Of a DNA stretch of 64,000 nt, positions 24,539-32,575 are shown one piece after another. Numbering within the stretch: the first letter of the stretch is position 1; each line of letters begins with the position of its first letter. A program made the position numbers and the translations under genes. Where the stretch lies: positions 248,001-312,000 of the forward strand of contig CAXXPQ010000001.1 of the NCBI GenBank assembly GCA_963668655.2, in the 5' to 3' direction. The stretch comes from G963668655 sp963668655. Lineage in GTDB: Bacteria; Myxococcota_A; SURF-8. A model generated the notes under the pieces. That model saw nothing but the letters and a program-made list of their open reading frames with translations. It had not been told where the DNA came from and ran no database searches.

Positions 24539-25305
24539 AGGTCGTTTCGTTCATCAACGAAAAGGGCGGAACCTGCAAGACCACGTTCACCGTCAATTTC
24601 GCCAGTTTTTTCGCCCTCAAAAAGAAAAAAATCCTGATTCTGGACCTGGACAGCCAGTCCCACGCCGGGAAATCCCTGGGCGTTCCGGTGGCCGAACTGG
24701 ATCGCACCATCCTGGATCTGCTCCTGCATCCGGAGATGGATCCGAAAGACGCCATCGTCGAAACCCGCATCGAGGGCCTGCACATCGTCTGTTCCCAAAA
24801 GAACCTGTCCGAGTTCTCCCAGCGGGCCGCCAACAAAAAAGACAAGGAACTCCGGCTGTTGCAGGTGGTCCAGCGCATCGGGAAGCTGGGGTACGACTAC
24901 GTTTTCATCGACTCGCCGCCCTCGGCGGGACTGGTCACCACCAATATATTGGTGGCTTCCACGGACGTTGTGGTGCCGGTGGCCTTGACCTACCTGGCCC
25001 TGGACGGCTGCGCCGAAGTGGTGCGTTCCATTCGCGGCATCCGCGAGACCTTTCCGGAGGCCCGGCCCAAACTGGGCATGGTGATTCCCGCCCTGTACCG
25101 GCAGACCCGGCTGGCCAACGAAATCGTCGCCAAACTGGCCGAGCATTTCCCCACGGAAATCAGCAAGACCATTGCCGGATTCAACGTGCGCATCGACGAG
25201 GCCCAGAGCTTCGGACAGACCATCTGGGAGTACGATCCGGACGGCAAGGGCGCTCTGATTTTACGCGCCCTGGCCTCGGAGCTGTACAACAAAATTCTCA
25301 AGTAA
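24535..25305 (+). CDS. ParA-family partition ATPase
   Basis: A 256-residue ATPase of the ParA/MinD superfamily. The deviant Walker A reads EKGGTCKTTFT (about residues 9-19): signature Lys kept, Cys where Gly is usual. Further motifs are ILDLDSQSH (A') and FIDSPPSAG (Walker B). Start GTG overlaps the preceding stop. ParA ATPases position chromosomes, plasmids or organelles by gradients on the nucleoid. No parB or parS-like repeat is nearby, so a cargo-positioning role with the coiled-coil partner is more likely than chromosome segregation. Confidence 0.85.
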   Translation: MKVVSFINEKGGTCKTTFTVNFASFFALKKKKILILDLDSQSHAGKSLGVPVAELDRTILDLLLHPEMDPKDAIVETRIEGLHIVCSQKNLSEFSQRAANKKDKELRLLQVVQRIGKLGYDYVFIDSPPSAGLVTTNILVASTDVVVPVALTYLALDGCAEVVRSIRGIRETFPEARPKLGMVIPALYRQTRLANEIVAKLAEHFPTEISKTIAGFNVRIDEAQSFGQTIWEYDPDGKGALILRALASELYNKILK

Positions 25306-25340
25306 CGGATCTTACACGAAAAAAAAACAGGAGACGAACC

Positions 25341-26006
25341 ATGACGAACTGGCTGGTATTCGCGGTGTTGGCGATTCTTTTGCTCCCCTGCTATTTCGGC
25401 TGCTCGGCGGAATCCGACGACACCGTTCCTCCCGCCCGGCTTTCCGGCACCGTGGGCGGCTGCCAGATTCTGAAGGCCAACGACAAGATCCGCATCGCCG
25501 CCATGGCCCAGACCACCGGGGGGGAATGGCTGGAATTCGCCGGCGCTCCGGTAAAGCTTCCCGATCCCGGAGCCGGTTCCGATACCATGGCCACCTTCGC
25601 CATCACGCTGAACGGCGAGCCGCCCGAGTCGTTGAAATGGGTCACCGAGGGCAACGGCGTCACCCGGCGGGTGGAACTTCAGATCATGAGCTACGAGGAC
25701 GTGGACGGAAACGGCGCGTTCTCCGACGGCGATTCCTTCACCGGCGCGGCCGGGGACGTGGTGCATTATTTCACCACCGATTATCCCGACAGCGGGGCGG
25801 CCCTGGGCTTCAACCTGCTGCCCGACCTCGAAAGCAGCTATACCCAGGATTTCGACGCCTTCAACGTCTTCGTGCCCGCCGGCCAGTGCGACGGTCCCAG
25901 CGAGGACGGCGACCAGGCCATCGAGGACGGCGACGAGGCCGAGGCCGCCACGGACGGGGATGAAGACGCCGCCTCCGACGGCGACGAGGAAGCGGGGGAG
26001 GTCTGA
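25341..26006 (+). CDS. lipoprotein with C-terminal DGD repeats
   Basis: A 221-residue predicted lipoprotein: hydrophobic signal ending in CYFGC. The middle has a beta-sandwich look, with one Ca-loop-like segment (DVDGNGAFSDGD). The last 40 residues are Asp/Glu/Gly repeats (EDGDQAIEDGDEAEAATDGD). In the other DGD proteins of this window the tract follows the lipid anchor; here it is at the end. GGAGACG precedes the ATG. yqeY begins one base after its stop. Function unknown. Confidence 0.7.
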   Translation: MTNWLVFAVLAILLLPCYFGCSAESDDTVPPARLSGTVGGCQILKANDKIRIAAMAQTTGGEWLEFAGAPVKLPDPGAGSDTMATFAITLNGEPPESLKWVTEGNGVTRRVELQIMSYEDVDGNGAFSDGDSFTGAAGDVVHYFTTDYPDSGAALGFNLLPDLESSYTQDFDAFNVFVPAGQCDGPSEDGDQAIEDGDEAEAATDGDEDAASDGDEEAGEV

Positions 26007-26007
26007 G

Positions 26008-26463
26008 ATGCCTCTGCTTCAGGATTTCAACGATCGCATGAAGGCGGCCATGAAGGCCAAGGCCCAGCGCGAGCTGGACGTGCTGCGCATGGTCAAGTCG
26101 CGCTTCCAGATGAAAATGGCGGAAACCGGCGCGAAGGAACTGACCGACGAGCTCGCCCTGGAGATCATCGGCACCTACTGCAAGCAGCTTTCCAAGTCCC
26201 TGCCCGATTTCGAGAAGGCCGGGGAGCGCGCGAAGGACAAGGTGGAACAGATTCATTTCGAACTGGAATACCTGAAGGCTTTTCTGCCCGAAGTCATGGA
26301 CGAGGCGGAAACCGCCGCCTTGGTGGAGGCGAAGATCTCCGAACTGGGACTGTCGGATCCTTCCGGCGTCGGGCGGCTGATGGGTACGATCATGAAGGAT
26401 TACAAGGGCCGGGTGGACGCGGGGTTGGTCAAGCGCCTGGCCGCCGAAAAACTCGCGGGTTGA
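26008..26463 (+). CDS. yqeY: GatB/YqeY-domain protein
   Basis: A 151-residue helical protein of the YqeY family, related to the C-terminal tRNA-recognition domain of GatB. Typical segments: N-terminal RMKAAMKAKAQRELDVLRMV, then YLKAFLPEVM, GLSDPSGVGRLMGTIMKDYKGRVD and the final helix. It is probably a tRNA-related cytoplasmic protein; the exact role is not established. The ATG follows GGGGGAGG, which lies in the previous gene. Confidence 0.9.
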   Translation: MPLLQDFNDRMKAAMKAKAQRELDVLRMVKSRFQMKMAETGAKELTDELALEIIGTYCKQLSKSLPDFEKAGERAKDKVEQIHFELEYLKAFLPEVMDEAETAALVEAKISELGLSDPSGVGRLMGTIMKDYKGRVDAGLVKRLAAEKLAG

Positions 26464-26515
26464 CGAACGAACGGCCGTGCGATCGGCGCGGCGACGGATT
26501 TTACGGAGTGAAACC

Positions 26516-28591
26516 ATGGCACGCTGGATGACGGGTTGGATGATTCTCCTGCTTCTGCTGACACTGGCCGCCTGTTCGGACGACGGCGATAACGCGGATC
26601 CGGACGGCGACACGGACGGCGACGCGGCGTTTCCGGACGGGGACGAAGACGAAGACGGCGATGCGGACGGGGATTCGGATCCGGACGGCGATTCGGACGG
26701 CGACGTCGAGGCGGACGGGGACGACGACGCTCCCGCCTGTGTCCTGCCCGAGGGCGTGCTGGTGGACGAACCCGACCTTCAGCAGAAGAAATTCGCCCTG
26801 TCCATGTTCCATTACAACATCCAGTACGTGGCCGGGGGGCTGGTCACCACGGTGGACGGCGAGTTGAACGGCTTCTACAACGAGGCCAGCCTGGAATGGA
26901 CGGACGAAAAGCTACAGGACTGGATCATCACGGAAAGCTTCGAGCCCGTGCTGGATCTCTATATGGCCCATCCCGCCTGGCGGGCGACCTTCGAGATGCA
27001 GGCCATGATGCTGGAGGCCATCGCCGAGCGTTTTCCGGCGATCTACGAGAAATTCCGCCAGGCCACCCATTCCGGACAGATCGAGGTGGTCAGCTTCCAT
27101 TATTCCGCCCAGCTCTTTCTGGCCTTTCCGGCCTTCGACCTGACCCGCAGCGTGGAATACACGAAGGAGATCTTCGAGAAATACTGCATTCCCCTGTCCA
27201 CCGTGGTGTTCAACCAGGAGGGGCAGGCCGGAGAGGGCAAGCACGGCTTCATGGCGGACAACGGCTATGAAATCAGCGTGTTTCCCAAAAACCTGTTCAA
27301 GTACGTCCGCGAGGGCGATCTCTTCCAGCCGTACTACAAAAACCGGGGCGTGGACGTGATCGTCGGCCCCGGAAGCCTGGACCCGGCCGGCGGCATCGAG
27401 GTCAACTGGACCTTCTTCGACGACGGCGAGCTGCTTTCCACCCCGGCGGATCCGTACTTCGCGCCGTTTACCGAGGCCGACTTCGAGAAGGTGGCCGAAT
27501 ACGAGCAGAAGCTCACCGACCTGGAGAACCAGGGGTACAAGGTCACGAGCATCACCGATTACGTTTCCCACCTGAAGGCCCAGTCGGTTCCCCAGCCGGA
27601 CTTGCCCCCGGTGCTCGACGGCACCTGGCAGCCCACCAGCACCAGCAGCATTCTGCGCTGGATGGGCGGACGCAGCGCGGCGCCCAACAACTATCACGAG
27701 CGCGACAGCTACATCCGCAGCCAGAACTACAAGGCCCGCACGCGCCTGCACGCCGCCGAGATTCTTTATCGGGCCGCCGCGGACGCGGGCGTGTCCGCCG
27801 AGGGCGCGGACGAGGAAACCTTCGGCCATCTCTGGCGCATTCTGTTCGAGGCCGAGGTCACCGACGCTACCGGCATCACGCCCTGGATCGGAGAGTACAA
27901 CTACGCCGACGGACGGAACGAGGAGATCCTGGAAGCCACGGACGCCATGTTCCCGGCGTTGCTCACGGCGCTCGGCTGGTCCTACGCAAGCGTGAACCTG
28001 GAAAGCGGCGAGGCCGCGCGTCTGGAGGGCGTGCCGAGCTACGAGGCCCCCGACGAGGTGGATCCGCCGCTCACGGTGACCGTGCAGGCGCCCACGCGCC
28101 AGGTGGCGACCCGCTGGACCACCTACGACAGCAAAACCTACGATTACCTCCTGACCTTCGGTCCCTGCGGGGAGCCGGACGGCACCGACGCCGCGAAGGC
28201 CCGCGTGGCCGTGCGTTTCCCGCGCGCCTGGGACAAGGTGGTCTATTCCCCCGGCCTCTTGGACGGCGAAACGGTGGAATACGATTACGCCGACTTTTCC
28301 TTCCAGAAGGGGGAAGTCTATCTGCCGCTGGCCAACGGCCTGATCGGCCTGGGGGACGATTGGTGGGTGGTCAAGGACTGCGAGTCCGTCCATCTGGCCG
28401 CCCGGGTTCCGGTGACGGACGCCGAGCCGGTGATCGAGTTCGTGGACGAGACGGCCGAGCCCGCCCACGAAACCACCTACCGTTTCCGGATCTTCCACGG
28501 AAGCCGGGAGGACGCCCTGGCGCTGGCCCGCCGCACGAACACCCACCCGATGCTGTACGTCACGCCCGAAGGAGTTTATCGGACGGAGTGA
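26516..28591 (+). CDS. lipid-anchored putative glycoside hydrolase (GH57/38-like)
   Basis: A 691-residue lipoprotein: lipobox LTLAAC, about 55 residues of DGD linker, then a 600-residue domain. The first half starts with FALSMFHYNIQY and carries FEMQAMMLEAIAERFP, SGQIEVVSFHYSAQLF and VVFNQEGQAGEG. This pattern of strand-loop acidic and His residues resembles the beta/alpha barrels of GH57 and GH38. A later WMGG stretch and a C-terminal beta domain (from about 520) are also like those families. The Glu of FNQEGQ could be catalytic; that is inference. It would act outside the cell on an unknown polysaccharide. Confidence 0.6.
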   Translation: MARWMTGWMILLLLLTLAACSDDGDNADPDGDTDGDAAFPDGDEDEDGDADGDSDPDGDSDGDVEADGDDDAPACVLPEGVLVDEPDLQQKKFALSMFHYNIQYVAGGLVTTVDGELNGFYNEASLEWTDEKLQDWIITESFEPVLDLYMAHPAWRATFEMQAMMLEAIAERFPAIYEKFRQATHSGQIEVVSFHYSAQLFLAFPAFDLTRSVEYTKEIFEKYCIPLSTVVFNQEGQAGEGKHGFMADNGYEISVFPKNLFKYVREGDLFQPYYKNRGVDVIVGPGSLDPAGGIEVNWTFFDDGELLSTPADPYFAPFTEADFEKVAEYEQKLTDLENQGYKVTSITDYVSHLKAQSVPQPDLPPVLDGTWQPTSTSSILRWMGGRSAAPNNYHERDSYIRSQNYKARTRLHAAEILYRAAADAGVSAEGADEETFGHLWRILFEAEVTDATGITPWIGEYNYADGRNEEILEATDAMFPALLTALGWSYASVNLESGEAARLEGVPSYEAPDEVDPPLTVTVQAPTRQVATRWTTYDSKTYDYLLTFGPCGEPDGTDAAKARVAVRFPRAWDKVVYSPGLLDGETVEYDYADFSFQKGEVYLPLANGLIGLGDDWWVVKDCESVHLAARVPVTDAEPVIEFVDETAEPAHETTYRFRIFHGSREDALALARRTNTHPMLYVTPEGVYRTE

Positions 28592-28641
28592 GGGATGAAT
28601 TGATCGAGGCTGAATGCACTTGGCTGGCAAAGGAGCAGGCA

Positions 28642-29799
28642 ATGCAGATCGAGCATATTGAAATCAAGAATTTCCGATGCCTCAAAGACGTTTCCGTGGA
28701 TTTCGGCAGGCTGAACGTAATGATCGGTCCGAACGGGGCCGGTAAAACGTCATTGCTTGAAGTGTTCGATATCATTTCGAAAGGGGCGAGACAAGAAATC
28801 GGAAAGGCGCTCAGCGATCGCGGCGGCGTGTCTGATATTCTATCGATGAACGGCGCCTCTGCGGATTTCTTCCGTGTATGTTTCAAGGCGAAGGTGCCCG
28901 AATATGAAGATCCGCTTACGTACGATATCGAGATTTCTACAAGGGGAACGGGATATTTGATACGAAAAGAGTACCTTTCTCCGTTTCACAGACCGGGACA
29001 CGACGAACCTTTCAAATGGATCGATAACAGACCCGGGCACCCAAAATACTATGAACCCGAATTAAAACAATTTGTGGATCCAAATTGGGAGTACGACGAA
29101 AAAGAGCCCATGCTCGGGCAGGTGCCCAAGACGCATGCAAACCTGGAACGTTTCCGAAAACTTCTCAGTGACACCCGCTTTTTCACGTATCTCGACGTAG
29201 GCAAGCAATCCGTGGTCCGGCTGCCCCAAAGTCTTGAACCGGACATCCATCTGCCCGGCCCGAACGGAGAAAATCTGATTTCCGCACTGTACAATCTCCG
29301 CACGCAGGATGACGGCACCTACCATCGAATCATCGAGTCGGTCAAAGCGGCTTTCCCGGATTTTCAGGATCTCGATTTCCCGCTTTCGGCGGCGGGCAAG
29401 GCCACCATGGTCTGGAAAGAAGATGGCCGCAGGTTTTATCCCCACCAGATGTCGGAAGGGACGCTCCGATTTTTATGGCTTGCGACGTTGTTGCTTTCTA
29501 CCAAGCTGCCGCCGATCACGCTGATCGACGAACCGGAGGTCTCCCTTCATCCGGAGGTGCTCCAAATCCTGGCGGGACTGCTTCAGGAGGCTTCTCGGAA
29601 ATCCATGATTTTCGTGGCCACCCATTCGGACCGGCTCATTCGCTGGCTGGGGCTGGATGAAGTGCTGATAATCAACAAGGAGGGGGGCTTTTCCACCATC
29701 CAACGGGCGGACGATCCGGATCTGAATCTCAAGGAGTGGCTGGACGAATACTCTCTCGACCAGCTCTGGCTGATGGGCGAGATGGGAGGTCGGCCTTGA
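28642..29799 (+). CDS. AAA15/21-family ATPase of an OLD-like pair
   Basis: A 385-residue ABC/SMC-like ATPase of the COG4637/AAA_21 type. Walker A GPNGAGKTS is near residue 29, after MQIEHIEIKNFRCLKDV. The signature MSEGTLRFLW is at about 270, Walker B ITLIDEPEVSLHPE at about 293-306 and the switch FVATHSDRL near 326. It overlaps the DUF4276 gene (TTGA). Such ATPases paired with a TOPRIM-type effector occur in OLD, PARIS and Gabija-like defence systems. Base composition of 28850-29150 is AT-richer than the flanks, suggesting transfer. GGAG precedes the ATG. Confidence 0.85.
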   Translation: MQIEHIEIKNFRCLKDVSVDFGRLNVMIGPNGAGKTSLLEVFDIISKGARQEIGKALSDRGGVSDILSMNGASADFFRVCFKAKVPEYEDPLTYDIEISTRGTGYLIRKEYLSPFHRPGHDEPFKWIDNRPGHPKYYEPELKQFVDPNWEYDEKEPMLGQVPKTHANLERFRKLLSDTRFFTYLDVGKQSVVRLPQSLEPDIHLPGPNGENLISALYNLRTQDDGTYHRIIESVKAAFPDFQDLDFPLSAAGKATMVWKEDGRRFYPHQMSEGTLRFLWLATLLLSTKLPPITLIDEPEVSLHPEVLQILAGLLQEASRKSMIFVATHSDRLIRWLGLDEVLIINKEGGFSTIQRADDPDLNLKEWLDEYSLDQLWLMGEMGGRP

Positions 29800-30431
29800 G
29801 CGGCGGCGGAAACGAAATCGTCCTTTTGGTCGAAGGGAGGACGGAAACGGCCATCAAGCCGATTCTGAAAGCCTTTCTGGATCGGCGATGCGAGTCGGAA
29901 GGCAAGCCCAAGGTGCGCCTGACGACCAAACCGCTCGATTCTAGCTTGCTGAAGGAAAAGACCGTCCGCAATCGGGTCGTCAGAAACCTGAAGCGTCCCG
30001 GCGTTCTGGGTGTGGTGGCGTTGATCGATGTGGTCGCCTCGGGTCGGCCCATGCGATTTGCGAATGCCGCGGCGGCGATAAAGTTCCTGGCGGAATGTGC
30101 GCCCAATGAATCCCGCTACCGCGCCCATGCGGCGCAACATGATTTCGAGGCCTGGCTCCTGCCGTATTGGGATGCCATTTGCACCCGGGTGAAAGTTACA
30201 AAGAATGCCCCCGGCGCGAATCCGGAGGCGGTGAATCACGACCATCCGCCGAGCCGGCACTTGAAGGAATTGTACCGAAGTGCGAAACCGACGAAGGATT
30301 ACGACAAACCCCGTGACGCCCTGGCCATCCTGCGCGGCAAGGATCTGCTCGTCAGCGCCGAGAAGTGTCCGCAATTCAAAGCCTTTTTAAACAGTCTTCT
30401 CGATCTGGCGGGCTGCACGCCGATTCTGTGA
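29796..30431 (+). CDS. DUF4276-family protein, partner of the AAA ATPase
   Basis: A 211-residue protein of the DUF4276 family, thought to have a TOPRIM-like nuclease fold. Motifs: LLVEGRTE (acidic residue of the fold), ALIDVV, QHDFEAWLL, ANPEAVNHDHPPSRHL, and a C-terminal CPQFKAFLNSL. The start is TTG at 29796, overlapping the ATPase stop, with GGGAGGT upstream; a GTG at 29736 is less likely. Effector role by analogy with OLD-like nucleases is inferred. Transcription ends facing the SpoIID-like gene. Confidence 0.85.
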   Translation: MSGGGNEIVLLVEGRTETAIKPILKAFLDRRCESEGKPKVRLTTKPLDSSLLKEKTVRNRVVRNLKRPGVLGVVALIDVVASGRPMRFANAAAAIKFLAECAPNESRYRAHAAQHDFEAWLLPYWDAICTRVKVTKNAPGANPEAVNHDHPPSRHLKELYRSAKPTKDYDKPRDALAILRGKDLLVSAEKCPQFKAFLNSLLDLAGCTPIL

Positions 30432-30485
30432 ATGCACGATTTCGAACTGACTCTCCCCCATCCGCCGTCTCCCCTCGACATTCCC

Positions 30486-31649
30486 TCAATACACCCTTCT
30501 GAGGCGCGTGTTCGGGTAATAGAATTCCAGGATCTCGCGGTAGCCGCGACCCTTTTTCGCCATGGCGGCGGCACCCCATTGGCTCATTCCTACGCCGTGG
30601 CCCGAGCCCCGGCCGGTGAACGTCACCAGGCCCCGGCGGATGGAGAAACTGAAAAGCGTGCTTTTCAACTCGGTGTAGCCGATTTTCTTGCGCATTTCCT
30701 CACCGCTCAGAAATTCCTCGTGGTCGCCGTAGCGCAGCCGAACCTTTTTCACCCGGCCCGAAACGTCGCGCTGGACGATATCGAAGGTGAAGCTCTCCCG
30801 CTTTCCGGCGGGAACGTCCAGAAGGCGGCCAAGTTCCCGTTTTTTCAGGGAATGCGTCCACGAATACGACGGCGTGTCCACGCTGTAGGGATCCTTTACG
30901 GAAGGCAGATACGGCTGGTTTTCGCCCCAGACATCCGCCGCCCGGGCCGTGCGGCCCCCGCTGTTGGCGTGGTAGTAGGTCTTGGCCACCCGGCTTTTAT
31001 ACGTCAGAACTTCTCCGCGCGTGGCGTCCACCGCCCGCCGGGCTTCCTTGTCCTCCGCGTCGTACCCGCCGTACATCTGGTCCAGCACCGTACTGTCCAG
31101 ATCGCATAAGTCCTTGGGATGATCGATCTTTTTGTGCAGCGCGTAGGTCCGCGCCGCCACGGCCTGCGCCATTTTTTCCTCCAGCGGCCAGCGGGAAAGG
31201 CTCTCCTTATTAATCAGGCCGTAGAGATAGCTTTCGAGCAGCACCTCGTTGACCAGCGCCAGTCGGTCCGGTCGATCCGGCAAACGCAGCACGATCAGAT
31301 CCTCGCGATAGACGCGTTTGCCCGTTTTCAGCCAGTTCAGCGGCGACTTCAGGCGCAGTCGCTGCGTCTCGTACGTCCGGCCGTCCACCTCGATTCCGTT
31401 CGCGGACGCGCGCACCCGATGCCGGTTTTCCCCCTCCGCCTGGCCCAGAAGCTCACCCATCTCATCGTCGAAGAAATGCACGGAAATACCCGTAATCACG
31501 AACGAACTTCCGTCCTTTTCGATGCAGATACTCATGCGGTCCAGCCGCCGCCCCTCCTGCCCGAAAGCCGGATGCGTCCAAACCACAAACAGGCAGAGGC
31601 ACAGCCCCCCGATCCTCCCGATTCCCCAAAATTTCCGCTTTCCCTTCAT
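30486..31649 (-). CDS. SpoIID/LytB-domain protein
   Basis: A 387-residue exported protein: signal peptide to about residue 30, then a SpoIID domain from about 130. Signatures: LESYLYGLINKE, AQAVAARTYAL, YHANSGGRTA, WGENQPYLPSV, and the end GRGSGHGVGMSQWGA with YYPNTRL. SpoIID is a lytic transglycosylase that cleaves glycan strands from which stem peptides were removed; homologues occur in non-sporulating bacteria, where they act in wall remodelling. The long N-terminal part (about 35-125) is not of a kind I recognise. Ribosome-binding site is weak. Confidence 0.9.
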   Translation of the reverse strand: MKGKRKFWGIGRIGGLCLCLFVVWTHPAFGQEGRRLDRMSICIEKDGSSFVITGISVHFFDDEMGELLGQAEGENRHRVRASANGIEVDGRTYETQRLRLKSPLNWLKTGKRVYREDLIVLRLPDRPDRLALVNEVLLESYLYGLINKESLSRWPLEEKMAQAVAARTYALHKKIDHPKDLCDLDSTVLDQMYGGYDAEDKEARRAVDATRGEVLTYKSRVAKTYYHANSGGRTARAADVWGENQPYLPSVKDPYSVDTPSYSWTHSLKKRELGRLLDVPAGKRESFTFDIVQRDVSGRVKKVRLRYGDHEEFLSGEEMRKKIGYTELKSTLFSFSIRRGLVTFTGRGSGHGVGMSQWGAAAMAKKGRGYREILEFYYPNTRLRRVY

Positions 31650-32490
31650 TTGCCGATTAATCCTATTTGTATCCGTATGTATTATCTGTTATATAGCACC
31701 GGAAAAAGGTATTTTCCAGCCTACCGATCCCGCGCCGCTTGTCAAGTCGATTCCGGCGGCTATAAAATGAGAGAAAGTCCGGACCGTGGAAAAACGCCCG
31801 GCCGTCTGGCTTAACCGTACGAAATCACGTAGGAATTCCGAAAATGCACCCCGACCCGGTCATAGCGCCTGTGTCCCGAAAGACACCCGTCCGCCGTCGT
31901 TGCAATAAAGAACTCCGTAACCCATTGAGGACACGATAGAAACGAAGATATTGCTTTCGTTTGCGTTCATGGTCGGAAACGGTCGCCATGCGCCCGAAAT
32001 CGCCTTCGGGCCGGGTGAATGCTTTTTTGGTGAAAACTCAAATGATTACGAATGGTTGGATGCGAAAACGTTTCCACCCGGACGAACGCGCGAAATTCGG
32101 AAAAAAACGCGCCGGAAAACACGCGGGAAGTGGCGGCGGAAACATCCGTCTCCGGGTCGGATCTTCCGCCGGAGGACGCCCGAAATCTTCCCGCCGACCC
32201 GAAACGGCTCATGTCGAAACAAAGGCGGCCGATTCATGGAGAAGAGCCGCGCACTCCAATTCACCGGGAACCGATCTCCCCTTCCGTTTTCCCAGCCGAA
32301 TGACCGCCGGATCGCCAAAAAATCGTGGAATGATGGCCCGATGACCGCCAAACATCCGACACCCGGACCGGAAAAAACTACCGCTCCATTCAGTGGAATC
32401 CGGGAGCGCTGAACGGAACCTTCCCGTAATTTCAGAGTCTTACAAATCTTACCGAAAAACTTTCCGGAGCAATTTCTGCCCGCTTCGTTT
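31650..32490. other. long intergenic region before flhA
   Basis: About 840 bases between divergent genes. AT-rich at 31660-31760, where the SpoIID promoter should lie. A small hairpin GTGTC/GACAC is at 31871-31886. ORFs of up to 150 codons occur in 31950-32410 on both strands, but they overlap each other, are Arg/Pro-rich and have no ribosome-binding site, so I call none. No RNA gene was recognised. Confidence 0.4.
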
Positions 32491-32506
32491 TGGCAAGAGA
32501 ATTGCT
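32491..32506 (+). promoter_or_regulatory. sigma-54 promoter of the flhA operon
   Basis: TGGCAAGAGAATTGCT matches the sigma-54 consensus at all but one fixed base (A for C at position 6), with correct GG-N10-GC spacing. Transcription would begin near 32518, about 58 bases before flhA. Confidence 0.85.
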
Positions 32507-32575
32507 ATTCCCTATCCGCAGCGGGAAGGGTTCCCGACGGACAAAAGCAAACGGCAACGGAACAAGCGGGCGACC

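Noticed and set aside
24535..25305. Chromosomal parA near an origin of replication.
   Set aside because: No parB, gidA, dnaA or DnaA-box cluster is present.
26591..26740. DGD-coding tandem DNA as a minisatellite or CRISPR-like repeat.
   Set aside because: The repeats are in frame, imperfect and explained by the acidic protein linker.
31761..31800. A GAGAAAGTCCGGAC string resembling the start of RNase P RNA.
   Set aside because: The other conserved parts (such as the ACAGRNW segment and the P4 partner) are missing over the next 400 bases.
31951..32412. Overlapping ORFs of 80-150 codons upstream of flhA.
   Set aside because: Arg/Pro-rich, mutually overlapping on both strands, without ribosome-binding sites or known domains.
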